A DNA stretch of 8,747 bases from Pseudomonadota bacterium (GCA_021797365.1 JAJZZU010000085.1:1-8747); one strand, 5' to 3'. Shown: positions 1 to 6,360, numbered from the stretch's first letter. Notes: generated from the letters alone by a model not told the origin. Translations and numbers: made by a program.

Positions 1-1391
1 CGCTGGGTGGCCTGGCGCGTGGCGGCGTCATTCAGCTCCGCCGCAGTCCGGCGGCTGCGGTTCGAGGCGCTCGCCACCTCTTGCGCCGTGGTATTGATGC
101 GGTACACGACGTTACGCATCTCCTTTACGGCGTAGTTGATGGAGTCGGCGATGGCGCCCGTGATCTGCTCCGTCACCTGCGGCTGGATGGTCAGGTCACC
201 GTCGGCGAGGTCGCCCATCTCATCGAGCAGCTTCAGGATCGCGTCTTGCGTCTCGCGGTTCTGGTTGGCGCTCTGGCGCGCCCGCATCCGCTCGTCGCCG
301 ACAAGTTTGCGCCCGAGCAACAAAAGGAACACGAGCGATAACCCCGCCAGGGCGTAACCGGCGTACTTCTCGAACCGGCGCTTATGCGAAAGCGCCATAT
401 AGCCCGCAACGAGGGCGCGGCTTTGCGCGAGCAGCTTGTTGCTGCTATGGAAGATCTTGGCACCCGCGCGCTGCGCGACGAACAACGGAGCGGCATCGGC
501 CAGAATGCCTTGCACGCTGTCGTCCATGGCCGAGAAGGTACGCACGGCGCGCTCGAACTTGGCGTGCGTGACCGCCGGAAGCTCCGGTCCCAATTGCGTC
601 TGGGTCTGCTTGAAGAGCTTCGTATCCTCACCGAATTCCGCGGCCGCCACGGCCGCCGCGCTGCCGCCTTCGGCGAACAGATTCACCTCCATCGTGATAC
701 GCTGGCTCAGCATGCCTTGACGCGCCGCAAGATAGATCAGATGAGGCGGCATATGGGCCCGCATGCCGCGCGTCACGATCTCATCCCACAAGGCGAGCAA
801 CATGGGCGCGGTCTGGTTCACCGTCGCCACATAGTCGTGCATCATGAGCGACGGCTCTTCCTCTTTTATGATCTGATCGACATGATGGCGCACGCCGAGC
901 CAGGTGGTATTGAGCGCCATGAGCGCCGGCCGAACTATCATCGGGCTGGGCGGTATGCCGAGGCTTACGTTACCGTCCTTCAGACTGTCGATGATGTTCT
1001 GGTAGTCGAGACGCGCGCGCTTGAGGTCACTAAACGCGCTTTCCTCGCCGAGCATCGTCGCCGCCGCATCCTTCGCGATACGCTGCGACAACATGAGCAA
1101 CTGGTCGGACTGCTCGATATACTTCGAGTCGCGATTGGCCTGCTGGGCCTCCGAACCGAACAAAATCGCGACCCCGACGAGCGACATGACCATCAACAGA
1201 AGCAGCACTGAGATGCCGGTCATGCTGCGGCCGACGCGTGATCCCTTCTTGCCGCGCTCGGCCTTGGCGCGTTTTTTGGGTGCCGGCTGCACCTCGACGA
1301 ACCGTTCGCCTTGCCCGCTGCCCAAGGACGCCAGCTCTTCGGTCGGCTGATCCAAAACGACCCCCTTCTTTTTGGATAGTCTCGCCACCAT
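1..1391 (-). CDS. pilJ: PilJ, type IV pilus methyl-accepting chemotaxis receptor (C-terminus off the left edge)
   Basis: Inner-membrane receptor of the Pil-Chp chemosensory system that controls twitching motility. The reading frame stays open from ATG at 1391 to the window edge, giving 463 residues; the family is usually near 680, so the cytoplasmic signalling tip is outside. Visible parts: a basic cytoplasmic N-terminus (residues 1-56), TM1 (about 57-78), a periplasmic region with two PilJ_N-type modules marked by MLSQRI at about 100-105 and again at 227-232, TM2 (about 343-360), a HAMP-like stretch (about 361-425) containing LADGDL, and the start of the signalling helix. The start is supported by GAGGA nine bases upstream of ATG. 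The N-terminus before TM1 is about 35 residues longer than I recall for P. aeruginosa PilJ. The gene lies last in the visible pilGHIJ order, 56 bp after pilI. Identification is by family resemblance and gene order and is strong. Confidence 0.93.
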   Translation of the reverse strand, partial: MVARLSKKKGVVLDQPTEELASLGSGQGERFVEVQPAPKKRAKAERGKKGSRVGRSMTGISVLLLLMVMSLVGVAILFGSEAQQANRDSKYIEQSDQLLMLSQRIAKDAAATMLGEESAFSDLKRARLDYQNIIDSLKDGNVSLGIPPSPMIVRPALMALNTTWLGVRHHVDQIIKEEEPSLMMHDYVATVNQTAPMLLALWDEIVTRGMRAHMPPHLIYLAARQGMLSQRITMEVNLFAEGGSAAAVAAAEFGEDTKLFKQTQTQLGPELPAVTHAKFERAVRTFSAMDDSVQGILADAAPLFVAQRAGAKIFHSSNKLLAQSRALVAGYMALSHKRRFEKYAGYALAGLSLVFLLLLGRKLVGDERMRARQSANQNRETQDAILKLLDEMGDLADGDLTIQPQVTEQITGAIADSINYAVKEMRNVVYRINTTAQEVASASNRSRRTAAELNDAATRQATQ

Positions 1392-1447
1392 AATCGATGT
1401 TCCTCGTTAACGTTCTTATATGCGCCCGATTGCTTGTCGTGCCGGCC

Positions 1448-1993
1448 TTAGGCCGCCACGTGCTTGAAAGTGAGGCTTTCCGTAAGCGAACGCAGATCAA
1501 AGACGCCCCATAACGTATCGTCCTGGGCATATGCGGTCTGCACATGCATAAGAACGGCGTTATCGAGCCCCGCGATGTCGCGCCGATCCCGCTCGGCATC
1601 GAAATGCTTTAATCCCAAGACCTCGTTGACCACGAGTGCCGTACTAAAATCGCCCACATGCATTACGAGCAGGCGCGCCTTGTCGTCCATGGGTACCGGC
1701 GCCTTGCCGAAGTATTCCGCCAGATCGATGATGGTCAGGAGCGAGCCGCGCACGTTGGCAACGCCCTTCACCCACCGCTTCGTACCCGGGACACGCGTGA
1801 CCTCCGGCCGCACCAGCACCTCGGCGATCTGGTCGAGCGACACGAGCAGCGATAGGCCCGCCAGCCGGAATCCGAGGCCGCTCCACAAGGGTGCGGCCTG
1901 TGTCTGTTCCGGCAGACCCGGGGCCTGCGCCCGCGCCTCGGCCTGCATCCGCAGGAGGAGCGCGAACGCGCTATCCTGGGCGATATCGCTCAC
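1448..1993 (-). CDS. pilI: PilI, CheW-like coupling protein of the Pil-Chp system
   Basis: Adaptor that links the PilJ receptor to the CheA-type kinase of the twitching-motility chemosensory array, in the cytoplasm at the membrane. From GTG at 1993 it is 181 residues, close to P. aeruginosa PilI (about 178). A CheW domain covers about residues 38-175; the block WVKGVANVRGSLLTIIDL (74-91) is the typical CheW core and matches PilI proteins closely, as does the preceding LVRPEVTRVPG. The frame remains open upstream to 2107, but that part overlaps pilH and looks like non-homologous filler. The GTG start forms a 4-base GTGA overlap with the pilH stop, so translation is probably coupled, which fits the weak Shine-Dalgarno sequence. 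Residues 1-37 are variable. It is followed after 56 bp by pilJ. Confidence 0.92.
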   Translation of the reverse strand: MSDIAQDSAFALLLRMQAEARAQAPGLPEQTQAAPLWSGLGFRLAGLSLLVSLDQIAEVLVRPEVTRVPGTKRWVKGVANVRGSLLTIIDLAEYFGKAPVPMDDKARLLVMHVGDFSTALVVNEVLGLKHFDAERDRRDIAGLDNAVLMHVQTAYAQDDTLWGVFDLRSLTESLTFKHVAA

Positions 1994-2352
1994 AGCGCCC
2001 GGATCTTGTCGAGCAGCACGCTTTCCACTACCGGCTTCACGATGTAATCCTTTGCGCCCTGGCGCAGGCCCCAGGCCTTGTCGGTCTCCTGCCCCTTGGT
2101 CGTGCAAATAATGATCGGGATGCCGGCGGTGGCCGGGCTCTTCGATATCGTCCGCGTGGCCTCGAACCCGCTCATGCCGGGCATCACCACGTCCATGAGG
2201 ATCAAGTCCGGACGCATGGTCTTTAGCTTCTCCAGGCTTTCCTCGCCGCTTCTCGCCGTCGAGATCGTAAACCCGTTACGCCCAAGCATCTCCTGCAGGA
2301 GGTGCAGTTCGGTTGGCGAATCGTCCACCACCAAAATACTCTTAATCGCCAT
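1990..2352 (-). CDS. pilH: PilH, single-domain response regulator
   Basis: Stand-alone CheY-like receiver of the Pil-Chp system, 120 residues, with no output domain. Receiver landmarks are all present: acidic pair D10/D11 (VVDDS), phosphoacceptor D54 (LMDVVMPG), conserved T84 in CTTKGQETD, and K106 (VKPV). The sequence CTTKGQETDKAWGLRQGAKD is characteristic of PilH rather than CheY. In P. aeruginosa PilH opposes or tunes PilG output and affects retraction and cAMP levels; that role is transferred by homology. The start at 2352 has AGGAG ten bases upstream on the minus strand. It follows pilG after 60 bp and overlaps pilI by four bases. No catalytic residue is missing, so it should accept phosphate. 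Confidence 0.93.
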   Translation of the reverse strand: MAIKSILVVDDSPTELHLLQEMLGRNGFTISTARSGEESLEKLKTMRPDLILMDVVMPGMSGFEATRTISKSPATAGIPIIICTTKGQETDKAWGLRQGAKDYIVKPVVESVLLDKIRAL

Positions 2353-2412
2353 TCTTGCTTCTCTCCTCTCTATCTAAGGTGCCCAATCGCAGGACGTTGC
2401 GACCACGGACGG

Positions 2413-2811
2413 TTAGTGCACATGCCGGGCAATGACCTCCACCAGCTCTTCCTGGGTGAAGGGTTTGTTCACATGCTCCTCGGATCCGGCGATACGTCCG
2501 CGCGCCTTGTCGAACAAGCCGTCCTTACTGGAAAGCATGATGACCGGTATATGCTTGAAGTCTTTATTGTTTTTTATCAAAAGACAGGTCTGATAGCCGT
2601 CTAGCCGGGGCATCATGATGTCCACGAAGATGATGTCCGGCCGACGGTCGGTAATGACCGACATGGCCTCGAACCCGTCCCCCGCCGTGTAGACGTCGTA
2701 GCCCGCCTTCTTTAAAAGGGCCTCCGCCGTTCGTCGTATCGTATTGCTGTCATCGATTATCATAACCTTGATACTCACGGGAATCCTCGCCGCTACGTTT
2801 CGGACGGCCAT
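2413..2811 (-). CDS. pilG: PilG, single-domain response regulator
   Basis: CheY-like receiver that carries the positive output of the Pil-Chp system toward pilus extension and, in Pseudomonas, cAMP signalling. With the ATG at 2811 it is 132 residues (P. aeruginosa PilG is about 135). Landmarks: D20/D21 (MIIDDS), phosphoacceptor D64 in FVDIMMPRLDGYQTC, S94/S95 in IMLSSKDGLFDKA, and K116 (NKPF). The RRTAEALLKKAG and IKNNKDFK segments are near-identical to PilG proteins. I prefer ATG 2811 because AGGAG (2825-2821) lies nine bases upstream; an in-frame GTG at 2841 abuts an AGGAGG with no spacing. It is the first gene of the minus-strand operon, reading away from gshA. The N-terminal 13 residues are not conserved. 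Confidence 0.94.
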   Translation of the reverse strand: MAVRNVAARIPVSIKVMIIDDSNTIRRTAEALLKKAGYDVYTAGDGFEAMSVITDRRPDIIFVDIMMPRLDGYQTCLLIKNNKDFKHIPVIMLSSKDGLFDKARGRIAGSEEHVNKPFTQEELVEVIARHVH

Positions 2812-2820
2812 TTTGGGCCG

Positions 2821-2825
2821 CTCCT
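2821..2825 (-). promoter_or_regulatory. Ribosome binding site deciding the pilG start
   Basis: AGGAG on the minus strand, nine bases before ATG 2811. It supports the 132-residue PilG over the longer GTG version beginning at 2841, whose own AGGAGG (2847-2842) touches the start codon and could not position a ribosome there. Confidence 0.6.
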
Positions 2826-2855
2826 GCGTGTCTTTCCGCACCCTCCTGATTTACT

Positions 2856-2885
2856 AGCATACGCTGGTCACGAAATCCATTTAAC
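2856..2885 (-). promoter_or_regulatory. Weak candidate sigma70 promoter for the pilG operon
   Basis: On the minus strand, GTTAAA (2885-2880) and TATGCT (2861-2856) are separated by 18 bases. The -10 is fair (four of six consensus bases) but the -35 is poor. A transcript from here would start near 2849 and give a leader of about 38 nt before ATG 2811. An A/T-rich tract, GATAAAAATTTCTA (2891-2904), lies just upstream of the -35 and could act as an UP-like element. This is pattern matching only. Confidence 0.3.
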
Positions 2886-2908
2886 GGGTGGATAAAAATT
2901 TCTAGGCC

Positions 2909-2947
2909 GCCGGCCGCCCGGGACGCGGCCGGCATCGTGCGGCCGGC
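2909..2947. repeat. Three copies of a GC-rich 9-mer between pilG and gshA
   Basis: GCCGGCCGC at 2909-2917 is the exact reverse complement of GCGGCCGGC, which occurs at 2925-2933 and again at 2939-2947. The first copy can pair with either of the others: a 9-bp stem with a 7-base loop, or the same stem with a 21-base loop. The cluster sits in the divergent intergenic region, upstream of the candidate pilG promoter and about 90 bp before the gshA start. There is no following T-run on either strand, so a simple intrinsic terminator is unlikely. It could be a protein-binding site or merely GC-rich sequence. Confidence 0.5.
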
Positions 2948-3037
2948 CCCCGGTCCCAGGAAAGTCCCGCCCGCGCCTTTCCTTTCGTTGACGCATGGTG
3001 TCACTATTCGCCTTCTTTCCCGTTGCGAGGTTCGCTC

Positions 3038-4348
3038 ATGAGCTGTGAGCCCATACATCAGCCCGTCCCCCACCTCACAACCGCCCTGACCGGCCCTTTA
3101 TTGGCCCTTGAGGAGCGGTTTTTGGAACGCGAAACGCGGATCGAGCAGTGGTTTCATGAGAGATGGCTGACAACGCCAGTCCCCTTCTACACATCGGTCG
3201 ACTTGCGCAATGCCGGCTTCAAGCTCGCCCCGGTGGATACTAACCTGTTCCCGGCCGGATTCAACAACCTCAATCCGGCCTTCCACCCGCTGTGCGTGCA
3301 GGCCTTGCAGGCGGCCGTCGAACGCCTGTGTCCGCGCGCGGCGCGCGTCTTGCTGATACCGGAGAACCATACCCGCAATACCTTCTATTGGGAAAACATC
3401 GGCGCGCTCGTCATGCTCCTGGAGCGCGCCGGCTACGAGGTTCGCGTCGGATCGCTGCTGGCGGACAACACGGTGCCACCGCGCGTGACCCTGGCGAACG
3501 GGCGCGCGATCCACGTGGCGCCGGTCACGCGTCATGGGGACCGCGTCGGTGTCCCGGACTTCAACCCCTGTCTTGTACTTTTAAACAACGACCTGTCCTC
3601 GGGCCCGCCGGCGATCCTGCAAGGCCTCGCCCAGCCGGTCATGCCGCCGCTGTCGCTTGGCTGGTGGAATCGCCTCAAATCCGACCATTTTACTCAATAC
3701 CGGGAGCTCGCCATCGAGTTTGGGGCCCTAAACGACATAGACCCCTGGCTCATAGACCCGATCTTCCGCCGTTGCGGGCGCATCGATTTTCAAAAACGCG
3801 AGGGCGAAGACTGTCTCGCTCACAACGTCGAGGAGGTGTTGCGCCTGGTCGGTGAGAAGTACCAGGACTACGGCATCACCCAGGAACCCTTCGTGATCGT
3901 CAAGGCCGATGCCGGGACCTACGGCATGGGCATCATGACCGTGCGTCACGCCGACGAGGTGCGCCAGCTCAATCGCCGGCAACGCAATAAAATGGCGGTG
4001 ATCAAGGAGGGCCAGACAGTCCAGGAGGTGATGGTACAAGAAGGCGTCTACACGTTCGAGACCATCGGGCCCGAGCAAGCCGTGGCCGAACCGGTGGTCT
4101 ATATGGTGGACCGTTTCGTAGTGGGCGGCTTTTATCGCCTCCACGAGGCGCGCGGCATCGATGAAAACCTGAACGCGCCCGGCATGCAGTTCCAGTCGCT
4201 GGCCTTTGCCGAATGCTGCACGAACCCCGACGGGACATTGGCCCCGGACTCGGGGCCCAACCGCTTTTACGCCTATGGCGTGGTCGCGCGCCTCGCGCTG
4301 CTGGCCGCCGCGCGCGAACTCCAGGAGGCGCCGGGGGACACAAAATGA
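3038..4348 (+). CDS. gshA: Glutamate-cysteine ligase, proteobacterial GshA family (T. ferrooxidans type)
   Basis: First step of glutathione synthesis: ATP-dependent joining of glutamate and cysteine to gamma-glutamylcysteine, in the cytoplasm. The protein (436 residues) resembles the PF08886/TIGR02049 family, which is distinct from the E. coli GshA fold. Recognisable blocks are VDLRNAGFKLAPVDTNLFPAG (from about 54), LLIPENHTRNTFYWENI (105-121), the nucleotide-site-like VKADAGTYGMGIMTV (288-302), VIKEGQTVQEVMVQEGV (321-337) and VVYMVDRFVVGGFYR (353-367). I start it at ATG 3038, with GAGG seven bases upstream; an upstream in-frame TTG at 3023 has no ribosome site. The stop overlaps the gshB start as ATGA, so the two enzymes are probably made together. 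It is the one gene absent from the equivalent Pseudomonas block. No promoter of good quality was found in front of it. Confidence 0.92.
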   Translation: MSCEPIHQPVPHLTTALTGPLLALEERFLERETRIEQWFHERWLTTPVPFYTSVDLRNAGFKLAPVDTNLFPAGFNNLNPAFHPLCVQALQAAVERLCPRAARVLLIPENHTRNTFYWENIGALVMLLERAGYEVRVGSLLADNTVPPRVTLANGRAIHVAPVTRHGDRVGVPDFNPCLVLLNNDLSSGPPAILQGLAQPVMPPLSLGWWNRLKSDHFTQYRELAIEFGALNDIDPWLIDPIFRRCGRIDFQKREGEDCLAHNVEEVLRLVGEKYQDYGITQEPFVIVKADAGTYGMGIMTVRHADEVRQLNRRQRNKMAVIKEGQTVQEVMVQEGVYTFETIGPEQAVAEPVVYMVDRFVVGGFYRLHEARGIDENLNAPGMQFQSLAFAECCTNPDGTLAPDSGPNRFYAYGVVARLALLAAARELQEAPGDTK

Positions 4349-5310
4349 CGCGACACCTAGTGGTGGTGATGGATCCGGTCGATCACATCAAGGCCTACAA
4401 GGATACGACCGTGGGACTGCTGCGCGAGGCCAGCCGGCGCGGCTACCGCATGGACTTCCTCGAGGCGCGCGACCTCGCGCTGGCCGCCAATCGTCCGGTG
4501 GCGCGGGTGCGCAGCCTGGTGGTGCGCGATTCGGACAAGGACTGGTGTGAACTCGGCGAGACGCGCGAACTCGCGCTGGCGGACGCCGACGTCATATTGA
4601 TGCGCAAGGACCCGCCTTTTAACATGGACTACATCTATGCGACCTATCTGCTCGAGCACGCGCAGGCCGCCGGGGCGCTGGTGGTCAATGATCCGGCGAG
4701 CCTACGTGATGCCAACGAGAAATTGTTCGCCACCTGGTTTCCCGAGTGCATGCCCCCCACGCTCGTGACCAGTCGCAAGGATGCCTTGCACGCCTTCCTG
4801 CAAGAACACGGGGACATCGTTGTCAAACCGCTGGACGGCATGGGCGGCAGCTCGGTGTTCCGCGTGGCGACAGGCGACGCGAATGTCAACGTCATCTTCG
4901 AGACCATGACCGGCAACGAGCAGCGCCTTACCATGGCGCAACGCTTCCTGCCGGCCATTGCCGACGGCGATAAGCGCATCCTCATGATCGACGGGGAACC
5001 GGTTCCGTTTGCCCTGGCGCGCGTGCCCGCGCCTGGCGAGACGCGCGGTAATCTCGCCGCCGGAGGCACCGGGGTCGGCCAGCCGCTTAGCCCCTCGGAC
5101 CGGCGCATCTGTGAGCGCGTGGGCCCAGCGTTGCGCGCGCGAGGCCTCCTGTTCGTAGGGCTCGACGTTATAGGGGAATCCCTGACCGAAATCAACGTCA
5201 CAAGCCCCACCGGCCTGCGCGAACTCGACCGGCTCTTTCACCTGAACATCGCCAGCGACCTTTTTGATGTCCTGGAGCGCAAAATGACCAAGACCGCCGG
5301 CAGGCCATGA
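4345..5310 (+). CDS. gshB: Glutathione synthetase GshB
   Basis: Second step of glutathione synthesis: ATP-dependent addition of glycine to gamma-glutamylcysteine. 321 residues, close to E. coli GshB (about 316). It shows the N-terminal VVMDPVDHIKAYKDTT segment, the KDPPFNMDYIYATYLLE block (88-104), NDPASLRDANEKL (115-127), the ATP-grasp glycine-rich loop KPLDGMGGSSVFRV (161-174), the GETRGNLAAGGTG block (231-243) and the metal/ATP-site terminus EINVTSPTGLRELD (282-295). The frame is open upstream to 4213, but that part lies inside gshA in another frame; the real start is ATG 4345, overlapping the gshA stop by four bases. The 3' end overlaps the next gene in the same way (ATGA at 5307-5310). 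All expected ATP-grasp residues appear intact. Confidence 0.97.
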   Translation: MTRHLVVVMDPVDHIKAYKDTTVGLLREASRRGYRMDFLEARDLALAANRPVARVRSLVVRDSDKDWCELGETRELALADADVILMRKDPPFNMDYIYATYLLEHAQAAGALVVNDPASLRDANEKLFATWFPECMPPTLVTSRKDALHAFLQEHGDIVVKPLDGMGGSSVFRVATGDANVNVIFETMTGNEQRLTMAQRFLPAIADGDKRILMIDGEPVPFALARVPAPGETRGNLAAGGTGVGQPLSPSDRRICERVGPALRARGLLFVGLDVIGESLTEINVTSPTGLRELDRLFHLNIASDLFDVLERKMTKTAGRP

Positions 5311-6176
5311 CACCGGTCCGCATGAAACCCGCCGACCGCCTCGGCATCGCGCTCTTTCTTGCCGGGCTTTTGCACCTCGTGTTGATCCTGGGCGTGCGCT
5401 TCGACATGCCTCACGGATCACGGGGGCATGCCCTCGATGTGACGCTCGTCCAGGCGGCAAGTGCTAGCAAGCCGCGCCATGCGCGACGGCTCGCGCAGGT
5501 CGACATGCGCGGCGGAGGCGGCGTACACAAGAAGCGCGCGGCCCACACGCCGTTCATCGCCGCCGCCCGCGATGGCGGCACGCCGCAACCGCAGCGGCGA
5601 CAGCGCGCGCGCCAGTCGCCGGTCGATCACCTCCGGCTGCTGCATACCCGCCAGGGTCCATTGCGCCTCACCTTTGCCAAGCCCGTCTGGCAATTGCACG
5701 CCGCGATCGCCGAGCAACTCGGCATCGCCCGCCAATTGGCCGGCGAGGAGGCGCGCCTCAAGGCCGAAATCCGCCGTGACTGGCGTGTCGCGCGGGCTAC
5801 GGGCCGTGGCCGTGGCGGCGTCTCCACGCGCCGCTTTGCCTATGCGGCCTATATCATGCGATGGGTTCGGCGCATGGAGCGTATCGGGAGCCGGCAGTAT
5901 CGGCGCATGTTCGCCGGGCATGACCTGACCGGGGCGCTCGTGCTTGAGGTCAAGATTCTCAAAAATGGCGGCCTGCAAAGCGTGAAGATCCTGCGCCGCT
6001 CATCCCATCCGGCGCTCGACCACGCGGCCATCGCCATGGTGCGGAACGCCGCCCCGTTCGCGCCCCTTCCGGCCGTGCGCGGGCCCGGGCTTCGAATCCT
6101 GCCGATCATTGAGACATGGCGATTTCAGGGGGGGCATATGACTGGGACCGCACCCTCGACAAACGCCACCCCGTAA
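5307..6176 (+). CDS. TonB-like energy transducer (TonB3-type)
   Basis: Predicted inner-membrane protein that couples the proton-motive force to an outer-membrane partner. 289 residues: one N-terminal membrane segment (about 11-30) with a histidine at 23, comparable to the functional histidine of the TonB anchor; a long periplasmic linker (about 55-180); and a TonB C-terminal domain (about 182-274) with YIMRWVRRMERIGSRQY, LTGALVLEVKILKNGGLQSVKIL, HPALDHAAIAMVRNAAPFAPLP and a closing ETWRFQ. The linker is rich in arginine, alanine and glycine and lacks the Pro-Glu/Pro-Lys repeats of classical TonB. A run of seven G bases (6128-6134) follows the codons for the ETWRF motif. ATG 5307 overlaps the gshB stop. 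In Pseudomonas the gene in this slot is tonB3, reported to be needed for normal twitching; whether that holds here is inference. A TolA- or other TonB-domain role is less likely but possible. Confidence 0.82.
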   Translation: MTPVRMKPADRLGIALFLAGLLHLVLILGVRFDMPHGSRGHALDVTLVQAASASKPRHARRLAQVDMRGGGGVHKKRAAHTPFIAAARDGGTPQPQRRQRARQSPVDHLRLLHTRQGPLRLTFAKPVWQLHAAIAEQLGIARQLAGEEARLKAEIRRDWRVARATGRGRGGVSTRRFAYAAYIMRWVRRMERIGSRQYRRMFAGHDLTGALVLEVKILKNGGLQSVKILRRSSHPALDHAAIAMVRNAAPFAPLPAVRGPGLRILPIIETWRFQGGHMTGTAPSTNATP

Positions 6177-6189
6177 ACCCGGACTTCCC

Positions 6190-6218
6190 TTGAAAGACCC
6201 GCAGGCATGCCGGATACT
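6190..6218 (+). promoter_or_regulatory. Candidate sigma70 promoter for yqgE-ruvX-pyrR-pyrB, with a palindrome in the spacer
   Basis: TTGAAA (6190-6195, five of six -35 consensus bases) and GATACT (6213-6218, four of six -10 bases) are separated by exactly 17 bases. The spacer contains the perfect palindrome GGCATGCC (6204-6211). Transcription would begin near 6225 and yield a leader of about 136 nt before yqgE. It sits just after tonB in the gap that separates the coupled gsh-tonB genes from the downstream set, where a new promoter would be expected. Confidence 0.5.
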
Positions 6219-6224
6219 AGGGTG

Positions 6225-6360
6225 ACCTTTAAAACTGCGCGTCCCGGCGAGAGGACATCGGCGAAAGGGCAAGCCGCCAACCATCCTGTTCGGGTAAGCG
6301 GCGCTCAAGGGGCGTCGGCGGCGCGAGGCCACACATCCACCACTTCGCTGTGAGGGCCCC
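6225..6360 (+). other. GC-rich untranslated leader before yqgE
   Basis: This is the stretch between the candidate transcription start and yqgE. Several pairings are possible: CGGC (6259-6262) with GCCG (6273-6276) around a 10-base loop, or instead GCCGCC (6273-6278) with GGCGGC (6317-6322), so the two are mutually exclusive. GTCC (6241-6244) can also pair with GGAC (6253-6256). I do not recognise a known riboswitch or leader class and there is no T-run that would make a terminator. In sequence this GC-rich, such pairings arise easily by chance. Confidence 0.25.

Noticed and set aside
384..1211. A 275-codon plus-strand open frame antisense to pilJ
   Set aside because: It is the antisense shadow of a high-GC gene: composition rich in Arg/His/Leu, no recognisable domain, and the opposite frame encodes a clear PilJ.
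1448..2107. Longer PilI with about 38 extra N-terminal residues
   Set aside because: The extra part lies wholly in pilH and has no homology to PilI; the GTGA overlap at 1993-1990 is a better start.
2387..2402. Small hairpin TCGCA/TGCGA between pilG and pilH
   Set aside because: A 5-bp stem with a 6-base loop and no T-run is too weak to call as a terminator or processing site.
2841..2849. Upstream GTG start for PilG next to AGGAGG
   Set aside because: The Shine-Dalgarno sequence directly touches the start codon, leaving no spacing; ATG 2811 has AGGAG at nine bases and matches family length.
2988..3016. Promoter for gshA from TTGACG at 2988-2993
   Set aside because: The -35 is good but no acceptable -10 lies 16-18 bases downstream, so I could not support it.
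4702..5460. A 252-codon minus-strand open frame antisense to gshB and tonB
   Set aside because: GshB on the plus strand has full ATP-grasp motifs; the antisense product looks like random GC-rich translation.
6177..6224. Intrinsic terminator after tonB
   Set aside because: The only inverted repeat is the 8-bp GGCATGCC palindrome, which has no loop and no T-run.
6221..6330. Resemblance of the yqgE leader to glycine or c-di-GMP riboswitches
   Set aside because: Short purine-rich strings look similar, but the conserved core pairings of those classes are not present.
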